NCBI GenBank assembly: GCA_029237695.1
Contig: JAQRGA010000173.1
Span: forward strand, 55,715 to 119,714
Direction of reading: 5' to 3'
DNA length: 64,000 nt
Source of the DNA: Conchocele bisecta
Taxonomy: Eukaryota > Mollusca > Bivalvia > Lucinida > Thyasiridae
Positions 22,887 through 32,349 of the stretch are shown one piece after another; positions within the stretch are counted from its first letter, which is position 1; each line of letters begins with the position of its first letter. The position numbers and the translations under genes were made by a program. The notes beneath the pieces were generated by a model. It did no database searches, had not been told where the DNA came from, and saw only the letters and a list, made by a program, of their open reading frames with translations.

Positions 22887-23095
22887 TACACAACCGCCTG
22901 CGTTTATTTTGCCAAGAGTTCGACATTTCAACATTTCGGAAAATCTATTGGCAATATCAACTAGTAATTCAGCAGTTGTATTGGCTATACCTAGACTGTA
23001 GCGCAATCAACCTGCGTACTTTCAAACACAATATTAAAGTATTTTGCTTAAACGCATTTACAACTATTGGCAGGATTAGCGCAGTCGATGGTGTA
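22887..23095. repeat. MITE, family A, weak core
   Basis: Ends TACACAACCGCCTGCG and GGCAGGATTAGCGCAGTCGA. The inner palindrome is largely gone. The right half and the next 60 bp recur at 23520-23651. Confidence 0.7.
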
Positions 23096-23242
23096 CTGAT
23101 GCGCCAAATACGTATAGATATAGATATGTGATATTCGCTCAATGCATTTATCATAGATGCAAGATTATATATATATTATTTAAAAAACAAAAACGGAATG
23201 TAAATTTTTTTTTCTGCAATTTTTCTCATTTCTCATCAAAAG

Positions 23243-23311
23243 TGTATGTTGTTACCACTCAGTTGAACCGTCTGGGAGAGACGGTTCCACTGACTGGTAA
23301 CAACATACACT
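23243..23311. repeat. Hairpin, family B
   Basis: GTGTATGTTGTTACCACTCA faces GGTAACAACATACACTTT. The core is CCGTCTGGGAGAGACGG. Confidence 0.85.
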
Positions 23312-23479
23312 TTGGGAGGGTAATGGGGACACCCACGAGATTCGCCGGACCAATCTTATTATGCTTCCGGAGCCCCATGTGCCGTGCAGTTCCTGTCGGC
23401 AAATACAATACGGTACATAGGATGTTTCATAGTTGAAGACGTCACCGGGAAAAGGGGGCCCATTCCCATTCTTCCAATA

Positions 23480-23651
23480 GCACAGCTCAGGTTCGACCAA
23501 TCAAGCTGTTTGATTTCAGGCAAAATATTGAAGTATTTTGAAATAAATTCAAATATTGGCAGGATTAGCGCAGTCGATGGTGTACTAATGCGCCAAATAC
23601 GTATAGATATAGATATGTGATGTTCGCGCGATGCATTTATCATAGATGAAC
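23480..23651. repeat. Family A right half with duplicated flank
   Basis: From TTGGCAGGATTAGCGCAGTC to TTTATCATAGATG this copies 23060-23157, including 60 bp of non-element flank (GCGCCAAATACGTATAGATA). This is a local duplication, not a separate insertion. Confidence 0.8.
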
Positions 23652-23929
23652 GTTTATTTGCATTAAGCAAACTGGCCCATGAGCATATGTATACAACATA
23701 TACAGAAACATTTACAATACAGTGTGCATAGCGAAACTCTAATCTAATCATACATCATATACCTGACATCTGATATCTGATGTACAATGTTGACAATGAC
23801 TTGTACATGTTTCTGGTGGACACATTTGACACTGAATGCCATGTGCCTGCAGATTTGCTTTGATCCTCTATATAAATGACGAATGTGAGCAGTGTCGTCA
23901 CGCGGGACATTATTCGCCGTTTTCCAACG
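23652..23929. other. Unassigned
   Basis: Nothing recognised. Confidence 0.3.
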
Positions 23930-24520
23930 GCGGTTGTGACTACCTGAACGGGGCTTATGGCATTTACGACCATTGTAATTCTGGATCAGTCTGCACTGCA
24001 CACCGGCGCACTCTTATCAGGATATACAGTGGTCATTAAATAAATTCAGCAGTGTTCCCGCTTGTAATAGAGTATTGGTTAGTATCAGGTTGCTACAGTG
24101 CGCTAGAACATCCACAGTCTGTAGGTCCAGCCACAAACATAGCTGTGACTGGAGAAATGGGGCTTTATGTCCAGTCTGATGCAATGGATAACTGTTACAG
24201 TGCAGATCCTGATCAGACTGTGCGGATGCACAGGCTGATCTGGATCTACACTGGTCTCAAAACCGAAAACCGCTTTTCTCCAGTCACAGCTATATTTGTG
24301 GCTGGGCCTACTACAAATGGGGATTATATTGATTTGCGACTCGTTTACCTCTAGATCACGTAGCACACTCCTGTAGCCTGATAACAATCTATATAGCTTG
24401 TTAGAAGCATGACGGTTGCTTCATTGATGCAATGGAGAACAGTGCAGATCCTGATCAGACTGCACAGGCTGATCTGGATCTACACTGGTGGTCTCAAATC
24501 CGAAAACTCCATTAGGTCAG
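23930..24520. repeat. Family H cluster
   Basis: Pieces of family H occur at 23935-24030, 24125-24300 and 24355-24510. Signatures are GTGACTGGAGAAATGGGGCT, CAGTGCAGATCCTGATCAGA and GCTGATCTGGATCTACACTG. Confidence 0.75.
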
Positions 24521-24649
24521 CCACACACTTGAGGATTGATTATGACAATGCATGATGCTAGATCTACAAGTTATTAAACTCGTTGACTGATTTCACACAC
24601 AACTCGGTATAGCCTCGGTTTTCCATTGCAATAACGCACACATCTCATC

Positions 24650-24718
24650 CGGGTGAAGCAGGATACCGCCGAGTGAAGCAGGATACCGCCCATTGAAGCA
24701 GGATACCGCCCATTGAGG
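24650..24718. repeat. Short tandem array, about 22 bp x 3
   Basis: TGAAGCAGGATACCGCC occurs three times in a row, separated by CGAG or CATTG. Confidence 0.9.
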
Positions 24719-24754
24719 GCTTGCGTAGATATAAAGTGCTCCAATATATGTGGT

Positions 24755-24960
24755 TGTGACCGGGTAAATGGGCCTGATGTGATTTGTGACCAGTGTAGCT
24801 CCTGATCAAATCGCGAGCTCGTGTATCTGATATCGATCTAAGTAGCTTGTTATAATCATGACCGGTGTTTCATTGAGGGAACTGCGTGTAGATCCTGATA
24901 CACTGAACAGGCGGACGCACAGGCTGATCTTAATATTATGAACGTGGCTATAATTATTAC
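24755..24960. repeat. Family H fragment
   Basis: GGTTGTGACCGGGTAAATGG, GTGACCAGTGTAGCTCCTGA and TGATACACTGAACAGG match the family with divergence. Confidence 0.6.
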
Positions 24961-25966
24961 ACGGTTGAAGTCATGCTGCACCCGTTTTAAAAAACTTTTA
25001 ATATGTTCTAAACTATGAATAACAATAAAGCACAAGTCTATACAATTCTAGTGACGGAAATTCCGCATAAACACTGGCAACTCCAGGTGTTGACACTACA
25101 ATGACTTTTCATTAACTGCCAGTATAGTTTTCACAATGTAAGTATGGAAATTGCAAACATGTTAGGATTAATAATTTGGTGGGTTTCCACCAATGATATT
25201 TGTCTGTTCAAAGGCAATCCAGGCGGAACCATATTTCATGCAGAAACATTCAGATGTGGTCACTATCAATAATTAATCAACATATTACCGTCAAAGCGGG
25301 TTATTACAATGGCTAACTGCGAAATGCCAAACACGGAACTAAGAACGAGACATATTAGCAGACTTGTATACAAACTTAGAGATTATATGTGGCATTGTCA
25401 ATATCCCTGCAGTAATATACATACATCTTCAAAACTTTATCCAGAATGATATTTGTTTGATCATTAATAATAAAATACACATTTCTACAGAAACATATTT
25501 CGACAATGTAAACACAATATATGAACTGCAAATTTCCTGCATGTTAAAATGAATACAAACATCAATATAATTGGATAAGTATGACTATTCCAACAGTTTA
25601 CATGGATTTCCCGAAACATTTATAAAAATAATATACAGACCTATAACTATATATATAGTATTGTGTTTTGTAAACAAGCGCTACTATAATATTAATATAC
25701 GCATACATATTGTAAAATGTGACCCATCATCTGGTTAAATTATCATCATAACATGAATATGCACTGGTCGTAAAACTGATATGCCATATTTCTCCAGTAG
25801 CAGCTACATATAGTTAACCATATATCAGATAGTGTATATTGTACATTAGATGGTGATGGTGACACATTTGCATGTACTTTCTCTGTCACGAACATATTCC
25901 AGTATTTTATACGTACTTTTGTTTCACATTGAAACACAATGGAACGCAAGCCGTCAATATATTTCC
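24961..25966. other. Unassigned AT-rich sequence
   Basis: No gene or repeat recognised in about 1 kb. Strongly AT-rich, with TATATA tracts near 25650. Confidence 0.45.
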
Positions 25967-26265
25967 ATATTGACGTCCCCTGAGAGTTGATATTGACGTC
26001 TCCTGAGAGTTGATATTGACGTCTCCTGATAGTTCATATTGACGTCTCCTGAGAGTTCATATTGACGTCTCCTGATAGTTCATATTGACGTCTCCTGATA
26101 GTTGATATTGACGTCTCCTGAGAGTTCATTGACGTCTCCTGAGAGTTCATATTGACGTCTCCTGAGAGTTCATATTGACGTCTCCTGAGAGATTGACGTC
26201 TCCTGAGAGTTCATATTGACGTCTCCTGAGAGTTCATATTGACGTCTCCTGAGAGTTCATATTGG
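25967..26265. repeat. Minisatellite, 23-bp unit, about 13 copies
   Basis: The unit is ATATTGACGTCTCCTGAGAG with TTC or TTG. Two units are shortened. Each unit carries TGACGTCT, one base from a CRE octamer. Confidence 0.95.
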
Positions 26266-26397
26266 TCAGTTCCGGAACCTCGTAAAGTAGTTCCTGCTAA
26301 ACCACCACTAATGTTTTTATTTTGTTTCTGTTTTGTATACTTTTTTAGGAGCATATACATAGTGAGTGATAATAGTAATACAAAGGTAATTTGATTA
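26266..26397. other. Unassigned
   Basis: Nothing recognised. Confidence 0.3.
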
Positions 26398-26507
26398 GTA
26401 TGTGGATTTATGCCACTCGTTCCCGGCCGCGCAACGATATTGCCCTAAAGCCGCGCAATATCGCACTCTGCGGAGCTCGTGCATATATCCACATACAAAT
26501 CATATAA
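26398..26507. repeat. Short palindromic MITE, family Q
   Basis: GTATGTGGATTTATGCCACT at the left faces GTGCATATATCCACATAC at the right. The interior GCGCAACGATATTGCC is mirrored by GCCGCGCAATATCGC. Confidence 0.65.
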
Positions 26508-26564
26508 CCTATACATATAGCATTGATATACTTGTCAGAAAGAACAACTTATGGAACATATTTT

Positions 26565-26660
26565 TATTAATTCGTTCCCACAAAATAACAATTCGTTCCA
26601 ACGAAATAACAATTGTTAATTCGAGGGATCGAATTGTTAAATTGACGGAACGAATTATCG
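26565..26660. repeat. FB element fragment
   Basis: ATTAATTCGTTCCCACAAAA opens a shortened pair of FB arms, ending ATTGACGGAACGAATTATCG. Confidence 0.75.
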
Positions 26661-27260
26661 ACATTCGAATATTCGCGAGGGAGTTTCCAAAATGTCTCGA
26701 AACGTTCGCAGGGGTTCTCAATTTTCTCGCGTGAGACGCAGGACCTCGCTCTCGTGTCGCTGGAAGTTTGAACACATTCAAACAAATTCGCGCGACAAAA
26801 GTTCTCTCAAAATAGTCACAGAGTCGTCGCGGGTGTCTCGAACCCTTCTCAATTTAGGTTCCGTGAGTCAGAAAGTGCGAGAAATGTGAGACATCTTTGT
26901 GAGGGGTTGGCGACCTATGAAACTAAATTGTGATTGATTGGAGATAAAAATGAGAATCGGACATTCCGGGCGCGAGACAGGCGCGAACTGCCTATTTCTC
27001 AGTTGTCACGCATAACTGTTACGCGACTGCCGCACGACATTCGAGTGAATATCACGCAACACTCGCGCGACAGTCGCAAGTGCAAATAAATCGCGACTTT
27101 CGCGCGACATATATGCGAACTCCCGGCGAATTCCACTGGGAGTTCGTGCGACATTCGTGCTACATTCGTGCAACATGCGCGAGCGTGTCGTAAGTACCAA
27201 TTCAGTGTGATTCCAAGTAAAAATGTTCTCGCAATTTTGTGTTTCCAACTAGTCGCGAGC
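26661..27260. other. CpG-rich tract
   Basis: About 600 bp densely packed with CG dinucleotides, including many GCGCGACA, TTCGTGC and CTCGCG words. Surrounding DNA is CpG-poor. ORFs of 65-90 codons on both strands give no recognisable protein. It could be an unmethylated regulatory tract or a young or unusual repeat. Confidence 0.5.
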
Positions 27261-27536
27261 TGTCGCAGCCCATTGAGATACTACATTTACTTTTTGATCT
27301 ATATAAACGGGCAATCATATAGCGATAACATGGCCATCAAAGAATTCCAGGAGAGCTCAGACTTTATTTGAGATATTCAAACTGGCCATCATGCAATTAC
27401 GTGTTTATTTTAATTGTTGCTTTTGGCATGTTTGGTGGACATGCACATATTAGCAATAGCAGATTCGTGCATGTTGATACAAGAAAACATTTATATAACG
27501 TAATTGAGATATTATATAAGTATAAATCATTTTGTA
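27261..27536. other. Unassigned
   Basis: Nothing recognised. Confidence 0.3.
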
Positions 27537-27750
27537 TACAGTGGAACCTCTATATACCGGATACCCGGGGAGGTCCCCAGGGTGTCCGGTTTAGAGATAT
27601 TCCGCTGTAAATCAGACATATGACTATGCCCATGCATGCGACTGTGCTTGCCGAACTTGAGCAGGCAGTATCATAAGAGGTATATGACACTGTCCCACAT
27701 ACAAGTATACAAAGACTGCGTGCGTGTCCGGTTTAGAGAGGTTCTACTGA
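27537..27750. repeat. pogo-like MITE, family C
   Basis: A hairpin at 27537-27609 begins TACAGTGGAACCTCTATATA and has GGGGAGGTCCCCAGGGTGTC inside. A diverged right end, GTCCGGTTTAGAGAGGTTCT, is at 27727-27750. Confidence 0.85.
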
Positions 27751-27821
27751 ACTATTTGATTCCTATATGGTCACGTGAATATTAGACAAACGGGTACATG
27801 CACATACAAATTATGTCATCA

Positions 27822-27889
27822 ACCGGCTGCTCGATCGGTATCGTTAGAGACGGTGCCGGTGTTGTTCGATTCCCTGCACTCGCCGGCGC
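27822..27889 (+). repeat. Probable tRNA-derived SINE head
   Basis: GGCTGCTCGATCGGTATCGT then TAGAG resembles an A box and D arm. GTTGTTCGATTCCCTGC resembles a B box and T arm. The first and last bases (CCGGC, GCCGG) can pair. It is too diverged to fold as a working tRNA. The rest of the SINE body is not identified. Confidence 0.45.
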
Positions 27890-28339
27890 AGTTGATGTTC
27901 GATGTACTTTTGCATAATCTGGCCTTCGATGGTATCTTAAACTGAGCAATCTGTTTCCTGTCGTAATTAAACTTTAATTAGCTGTGACATCACGCAACTC
28001 GGGCTGCACTGCCAGCCTAGCCAGATACCAGCTCATCCCTGTAGTCTGGGCAGTGTCTCCGCTGTGTGACGAAACCACAGTTTACACTGCAAACAAATTC
28101 AAAAAGATACAGACAGCATTCAGGCCGGATAAATGAGATTAGAGCTACACCCGTGTATATGACATGTGCCATGGTGTACATATGGCCGTGTGATTGGTCA
28201 ATGGTAGATCCTTGATCGTGATTGCTGGAGTGGTGTTGTCATTGTTTGAGTTTCCGATTACAGCGTCTGTGCGGATGAGATATCACCATTGAGGACTGTC
28301 AAGTGTTTCACATTTTCTTCAAGAAACCAGTGTTACCAT
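27890..28339. other. Unassigned
   Basis: Nothing recognised; part may be the body of the SINE. Confidence 0.3.
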
Positions 28340-28545
28340 AAATGCTGGAATGGCGAACAGTGCAGATCCTGATCAGACTGTGCGGATGCACAGGCTGATC
28401 TGGATCTACACTGGTCGCAAAACCCATAAGCCCCAACTAAAAACAACATCAACACCAGTAGTGGCAGTGACTGGGAGAATGGGACTAATGGGCTGTGTGA
28501 CCAGTGTAGTTCCTGATCAAATAGCAGACTCATGTAACCGGAAAT
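28340..28545. repeat. Family H, rearranged
   Basis: AACAGTGCAGATCCTGATCA to CATAAGCCCC is the right half. GTGACTGGGAGAATGGGACT with CAGTGTAGTTCCTGATCAAA is a left half placed after it. Confidence 0.75.
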
Positions 28546-28763
28546 AAACATGCTATTGCAATATGCACATAATGCACATGTGCTTATTTGGTAAATGTAT
28601 ATTTTCGTCTCTACACACATATTTGTAGAAGCACATGACTCATTCACTGGAACATATATACTGGAAGGCATAGTCCATGCAATAAGACACCTGCTAATGT
28701 ATTCACTCATATAAAAGCACACATAGACTCATTCCCTGTGATGGAAACTCATTACAATATTAA

Positions 28764-28901
28764 TGTCACGGTACGTAACTCACTATGGGGAGAAAATGTG
28801 TATTCGTGCCCGGCTAACTCAGTCGGTTAGAGCGATGGTACGGTAAACCAGAGGTCCCGGGTTCGAGCCCCGGGCCGGTGCACATGTCTCACCCTGTGAC
28901 A
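28764..28901 (+). repeat. Left LTR (138 bp)
   Basis: Begins TGTCAC and ends GTGACA, a 6-bp perfect terminal inverted repeat. It differs from the right LTR in the tRNA-like A box (TAACTCAG here, TAGCTCAG there) and just after the tRNA-like 3' end. Near-identity suggests recent insertion. Confidence 0.88.
28808..28880 (+). other. tRNA-like sequence in left LTR
   Basis: 73 nt, same fold as the right-hand copy at 29066-29138. One base change lies in the A box region (TAACTCAGTCGG). The acceptor 3' side reads GCCGGTG. The B box GGTTCGAGCCC is intact. Confidence 0.75.
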
Positions 28902-28903
28902 TT

Positions 28904-28922
28904 TGGCGCCCACTGGGGGACC
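28904..28922 (+). promoter_or_regulatory. Primer binding site candidate
   Basis: TGGCGCCCACTGGGGGACC starts two bases after the LTR. TGG matches the CCA end of a tRNA. TGGCGCCCA-type sites are usual in Ty3/Gypsy-like elements. The priming tRNA was not identified. Confidence 0.7.
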
Positions 28923-29009
28923 GTGACTCATAAATACTGCCCAAAATGTACCAAAAATATGGATTTCAGAGACGAATTAAATATAGAATTCGGGGACGAA
29001 TTCCAATTT

Positions 29010-29021
29010 GGCGGGGGAGTA
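29010..29021 (+). promoter_or_regulatory. Polypurine tract candidate
   Basis: GGCGGGGGAGTA directly abuts the right LTR and is purine-rich apart from a single C and T. Confidence 0.65.
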
Positions 29022-29160
29022 TGTCACGGTACGTAACTCACTATGGGGAGAAAATGTGTATTCGTGCCCGGCTAGCTCAGTCGGTTAGAGCGATGGTACG
29101 GTAAACCAGAGGTCCCGGGTTCGAGCCCCGGGCCGGTAACATGTTTCTCACCCTGTGACA
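29022..29160 (+). repeat. Right LTR (139 bp)
   Basis: Same ends as the left LTR. It is followed by TTAA, the target duplication, and then by the host repeat. Confidence 0.88.
29066..29138 (+). other. tRNA-like sequence in right LTR
   Basis: The 73 nt divide exactly into a cloverleaf: acceptor GCCCGGC with GCCGGTA (5 of 7 pairs), D stem GCTC/GAGC, anticodon stem ATGGT/ACCAG (one A-G mismatch), 7-nt loop ACGGTAA, T stem CCGGG/CCCGG with loop TTCGAGC. The A box TAGCTCAGTCGG and B box GGTTCGAGCCC fit RNA polymerase III promoters. The loop would present GGT, but base 33 is C rather than U and the acceptor is mismatched. A working decoding tRNA is therefore unlikely. Confidence 0.8.
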
Positions 29161-29263
29161 TTAAGGATTCGCTAAGAGAGGATTATGGAGCTAAGACCTA
29201 TCAACTGATGTATGACTTGTACTAATTAAAGTGTGCAGAACATAGGCTGAATCATGCATCATT

Positions 29264-29520
29264 AATTACATAGTCAACATTTAACATGAGTATAACTATT
29301 ATTTTCACAAACCTAAAGACTGTTGTTGTGAGACGTGCATTGTCTATAATGAAAAAGAAAAAAGCAAATATGTTGACCCCTGCTGATACAAAAAAATACA
29401 ACAAAGTCATTTACAATCAAAGTAAACGACTTGCAAAGAAAACGAACATTACAGACAGATACACAGGTCTGACCATATGCCCGAGTATGGGAAGGCTGCG
29501 AGCCAATTCTTACCCTTAAA
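29264..29520 (+). other. 77-codon ORF with retroposon-like tail
   Basis: The frame (29286-29519) is lysine-rich and ends GLTICPSMGRLRANSYP. The last 60 bp resemble the complement of 16786-16850, so they are a shared repeat end rather than a gene-specific sequence. Family unknown. Confidence 0.3.
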
Positions 29521-30151
29521 TATAAAATAAATAATGAAAACAAGCAAACAATTATCAAGACTAAATCTATGCCAAATAACTCGTATATCAAGAAAAAAAG
29601 GAAATATTATATGGAAAACAATGAAATGATTCTTAAGCACTAACTTGTGTCTCGAACAAAATAGAAAACGGTTTACAGAAAGCACAATCAATATATTCTC
29701 CAGCTCTAAATATCTTGTGTCTCGGAAAAAATAGAAAACAATATAATTTACGAGTATTTATGTGACAATGGCTGGGGAAATGTGGTAAATTTATGGTATG
29801 TCCTTTGCTGCCCGTGTAGTGCCAGACCAGACTGAATGAAAAAGAATAGAAGTAGTATACTTGCTCTTTAAACAACTTTACAATCTGTTCCACTCGCCAA
29901 AACGCGACTCTATGAAAGCAAGTAAATGAGACGTAACGTTGACCACCATTTGACGAAATGATCCTGATCAGCCTGTGTGGTCCTGATTCTAACAAACACC
30001 ATATATTTGATCATACCTTGCATGACTGCACTACACTATCAGGAGCTATGCTGTTCACAAAACCCATACTCCCCATTTCTCCAGTCACAAGCACAAATAC
30101 AGTTGTAACTATTGTAGCATAGGTAAGTACCGGGAGTCGTCACGATCCAGG
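29521..30151. other. Unassigned
   Basis: Near 30040-30095, TCAGGAGCTATGCTGTTCAC with CCCCATTTCTCCAGTCACAA is a family H right arm. Minus-strand ORFs of 80-120 codons across 29449-29995 are low-complexity and not convincing. Confidence 0.35.
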
Positions 30152-30392
30152 GGGGCCGTTTCACTAAACTTTGTACCACTAGAATGTTCGTAATTGCATA
30201 TTTAGATTTGTCTGGAAATTTCAATTGATGGATTTACATTTATTGAACATAGGCTGAATATGCAGCCCATGTTCAATAAATGTAAATCCAATAATTTGTT
30301 ACAAGAAAACAGTGTTAGTGTGATATTTATAGACTATCATAATGTTGCACTTACGAACATTTTAGTCATACGAAGTTTGGTGAAAGACGCCC
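30152..30392. repeat. Palindromic MITE, family D (full length)
   Basis: Starts GGGGCCGTTTCACTAAACTT. The centre is AGGCTGAATATGCAGCCCAT. The right end is altered to TTTGGTGAAAGACGCCC. Confidence 0.9.
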
Positions 30393-30511
30393 TTGATCTG
30401 ATCGGAGTCTACACTGATCACAAATGACGTACGCCCGTTTGTGTCAGATCATAGCCAATTTCAAGGATGTTTGATAAAACAGCATAAGAGACTCATCCAT
30501 TCAAGTCGATA
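30393..30511. repeat. Family H right-arm fragment
   Basis: GATCGGAGTCTACACTGATC then ACAAATGACGTACGCCC. Confidence 0.4.
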
Positions 30512-30704
30512 AACTAAACATCATTCAATAAATCAATTAACCAACCATTCAATTAATCAATCAATCAATCAATCGATGAACCAAACATCATTCAATAAAT
30601 CAATTAACCAACCATTTAATCAATCAATTAACCAACAATTCAATCAATCAATCAATCAATCGATGAACCAAACATCATTCAATAAATCAATTAACCAACC
30701 ATTA

Positions 30705-30740
<36 letters not shown>

Positions 30741-30935
30741 TATACACCAAACATCATTCAATAAATCAATTAACCAACCATTCAATCAATCACTCAATCA
30801 ATTAATCAATCGATGAACCAAACATCATTCAATAAATCAATTAACCAACCATTCATTCAATCAATAAATCAATCAATCAATCAATCAATCAATCGATAAA
30901 CCAAACATCATTCAATAAATCAGTAAATCAAAATT
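30512..30935. repeat. Tandem array on an ATCA microsatellite
   Basis: A higher-order unit of about 65-90 bp starts AACCAAACATCATTCAATAA, then ATCAATTAACCAACCATT, then a variable run of ATCA. About five units. The low-complexity N/Q/S/I ORF over it is not a gene. Confidence 0.95.
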
Positions 30936-30989
30936 AGAAGATGACATTTTGCATTGGTGGTTATTTTGATAACCTCATTTGTGTCTGTG

Positions 30990-31130
30990 ACTGGATAAAA
31001 GGGCTTAAGCCTTATGAGAGTTGTGAACTGTGTACATCTTGATCAGACTGTGTGGATGCACATGCTGATCGGGTTCTACACTCGTTGCCAAGCCCATTAG
31101 CCACATTGCTCCAGCCACAGCCACGTTTTA
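30990..31130. repeat. MITE, family H (short)
   Basis: GTGTCTGTGACTGGATAAAA at the left and GCTCCAGCCACAGCCACG at the right. The core is TGATCAGACTGTGTGGATGC. Confidence 0.7.
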
Positions 31131-31846
31131 ATGCGTTCGGCTTTTATGCTATTTGTGTTTTTATCTGGTATTGAACGATCTCTTTTAATTATGAAACAGG
31201 CATTATAAGTGAAATGAATGTCTCCAAGCAACCATTATCTTTTGACAGCTGATGTACTTTTCCGGAACTAGATTATAAAAATGAATAAGTCAACCCACAT
31301 ATTGCTAATCGCTCACGAGATATGTGTATTAACCCTTATACCGCTATCTTATTATTTTTGTCATCTGCTGTTTATTTTTTATTTTCAATTTTTACATATT
31401 GTTTTTTCCGTTCTTTAGATATGACTTTTTCTTCGGCAGAATAAGCATTTATTTACCATTATCGGTCGTGCTTATTGGCATTATTATCCTTTTTACTCCA
31501 AACGTGATGCTCACATGTATCAAGATTCCAAATATTGAAGCAATACGTAAAGAAATATTAAAGTTAAAGCATGATGAACAAACTTGTACAAACCTCTTGA
31601 CAGTGTTAACACAGACGACGCGACGCCGTGGACGACAACGATGACGACGACGATGGAAAAAGCGACGACGGAAAAAGCGAGCGACGACGGAAAAAGCGAC
31701 CTTCTGCTAAAGCAGGCGCAACAAGATGAATATGAGAATATTGAAAACTAACTAGACGGTTGTCAACGTATATACTGTGACAATTCTTCCAATTTTTGAC
31801 GACATTTTTCGAAAATATGGCTGATTTTCCCAGAGAAATTCGACGG
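31131..31846. other. Mostly unassigned
   Basis: Left end of the 16571-type MITE at 31331-31380 (TAACCCTTATACCGCTATC; TCATCTGCTG). A GAC-rich stretch at 31615-31702 repeats GCGACGACGGAAAAA three times. The 81-codon ORFs on both strands are not recognised. Confidence 0.4.
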
Positions 31847-32112
31847 GACATGGATTCTTTTTTATTAATTCGTTTGAAATAACAATTCGTTCCCTCAAAT
31901 TAACAATTCGTTTGGACGATATAACAATTCGTTCCCACGAATTAACAATTCTTTCCCGTGCTCGTACATGCGAACAAATGTGATCTAAACTTATTTATCA
32001 CATCCTCATGCACATACCTTGCACACGAGCTGTGTTAATACAGAAACAACACCCGGAAATGTGTAAAAGATGTGATGATAAAAAAGAAATATACGTCCCC
32101 TGCGGGGATCCA
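31847..32112. repeat. FB element with a family O piece inside
   Basis: The left FB arm begins GGGACATGGATTCTTTTTTA and the right end is TACGTCCCCTGCGGGGATCC. Between them 31957-32085 is family O (CTCGTACATGCGAACAAATG to ACCCGGAAATGTG), which replaces most of the right arm. Confidence 0.7.
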
Positions 32113-32349
32113 TAGTAATGCGTGTGGCAATGCCTGTGTTATTTTCTCAGACAGTATCAAGCATCATTTTGATTTCCGTCGCTGATACTTCTGTCATTAA
32201 CCACATATAGTGCAAATTGCCTTAAACAAAACAGCAATTACTTTGAGAGTACGGTACGGTTTGGTTGTCATGGCAATCGTGGTTATACATGATGGATGTT
32301 GAATTTGTCCGCTCTTGATCTGCGCTCGATTCATCATCACATAAACAAA
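32113..32349. other. Unassigned
   Basis: Nothing recognised. Confidence 0.3.

Larger units (their letters stand above)
28764..29160 (+). mobile_element. TRIM-like LTR retrotransposon with tRNA-like LTRs
   Basis: Seen: two direct repeats of 138 and 139 bp, each starting TGTCACGGTACG and ending CCCTGTGACA, flank a 120-bp interior with no coding capacity. A TGG-initial primer-site candidate follows the left LTR, and a purine-rich GGCGGGGGAGTA precedes the right LTR. TTAA flanks both sides. Known: TG...CA ends, a TGG-initial PBS, a PPT and a 4-6 bp duplication define LTR retrotransposons. Gene-free ones of a few hundred bp are called TRIMs, and plant Cassandra carries 5S rRNA sequence in its LTRs. 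Inference: this is the animal counterpart with a tRNA-like module, mobilised by another element's reverse transcriptase and integrase. Confidence 0.88.
28549..29263. repeat. Dispersed repeat, copy interrupted by the TRIM-like element
   Basis: This is the second copy of 14481-14795. Left part 28549-28763 and right part 29161-29263 join through TTAA to match the uninterrupted copy. Confidence 0.9.

Noticed and set aside
28808..29138. Two tandem tRNA-Thr(GGT) genes
   Set aside because: Both lie inside LTRs of one element. The acceptor stem is mismatched and base 33 is C, so they are tRNA-like modules rather than decoding tRNAs.
30576..30764. N/Q/S/I-rich ORF
   Set aside because: Translation of the ATCA microsatellite array.
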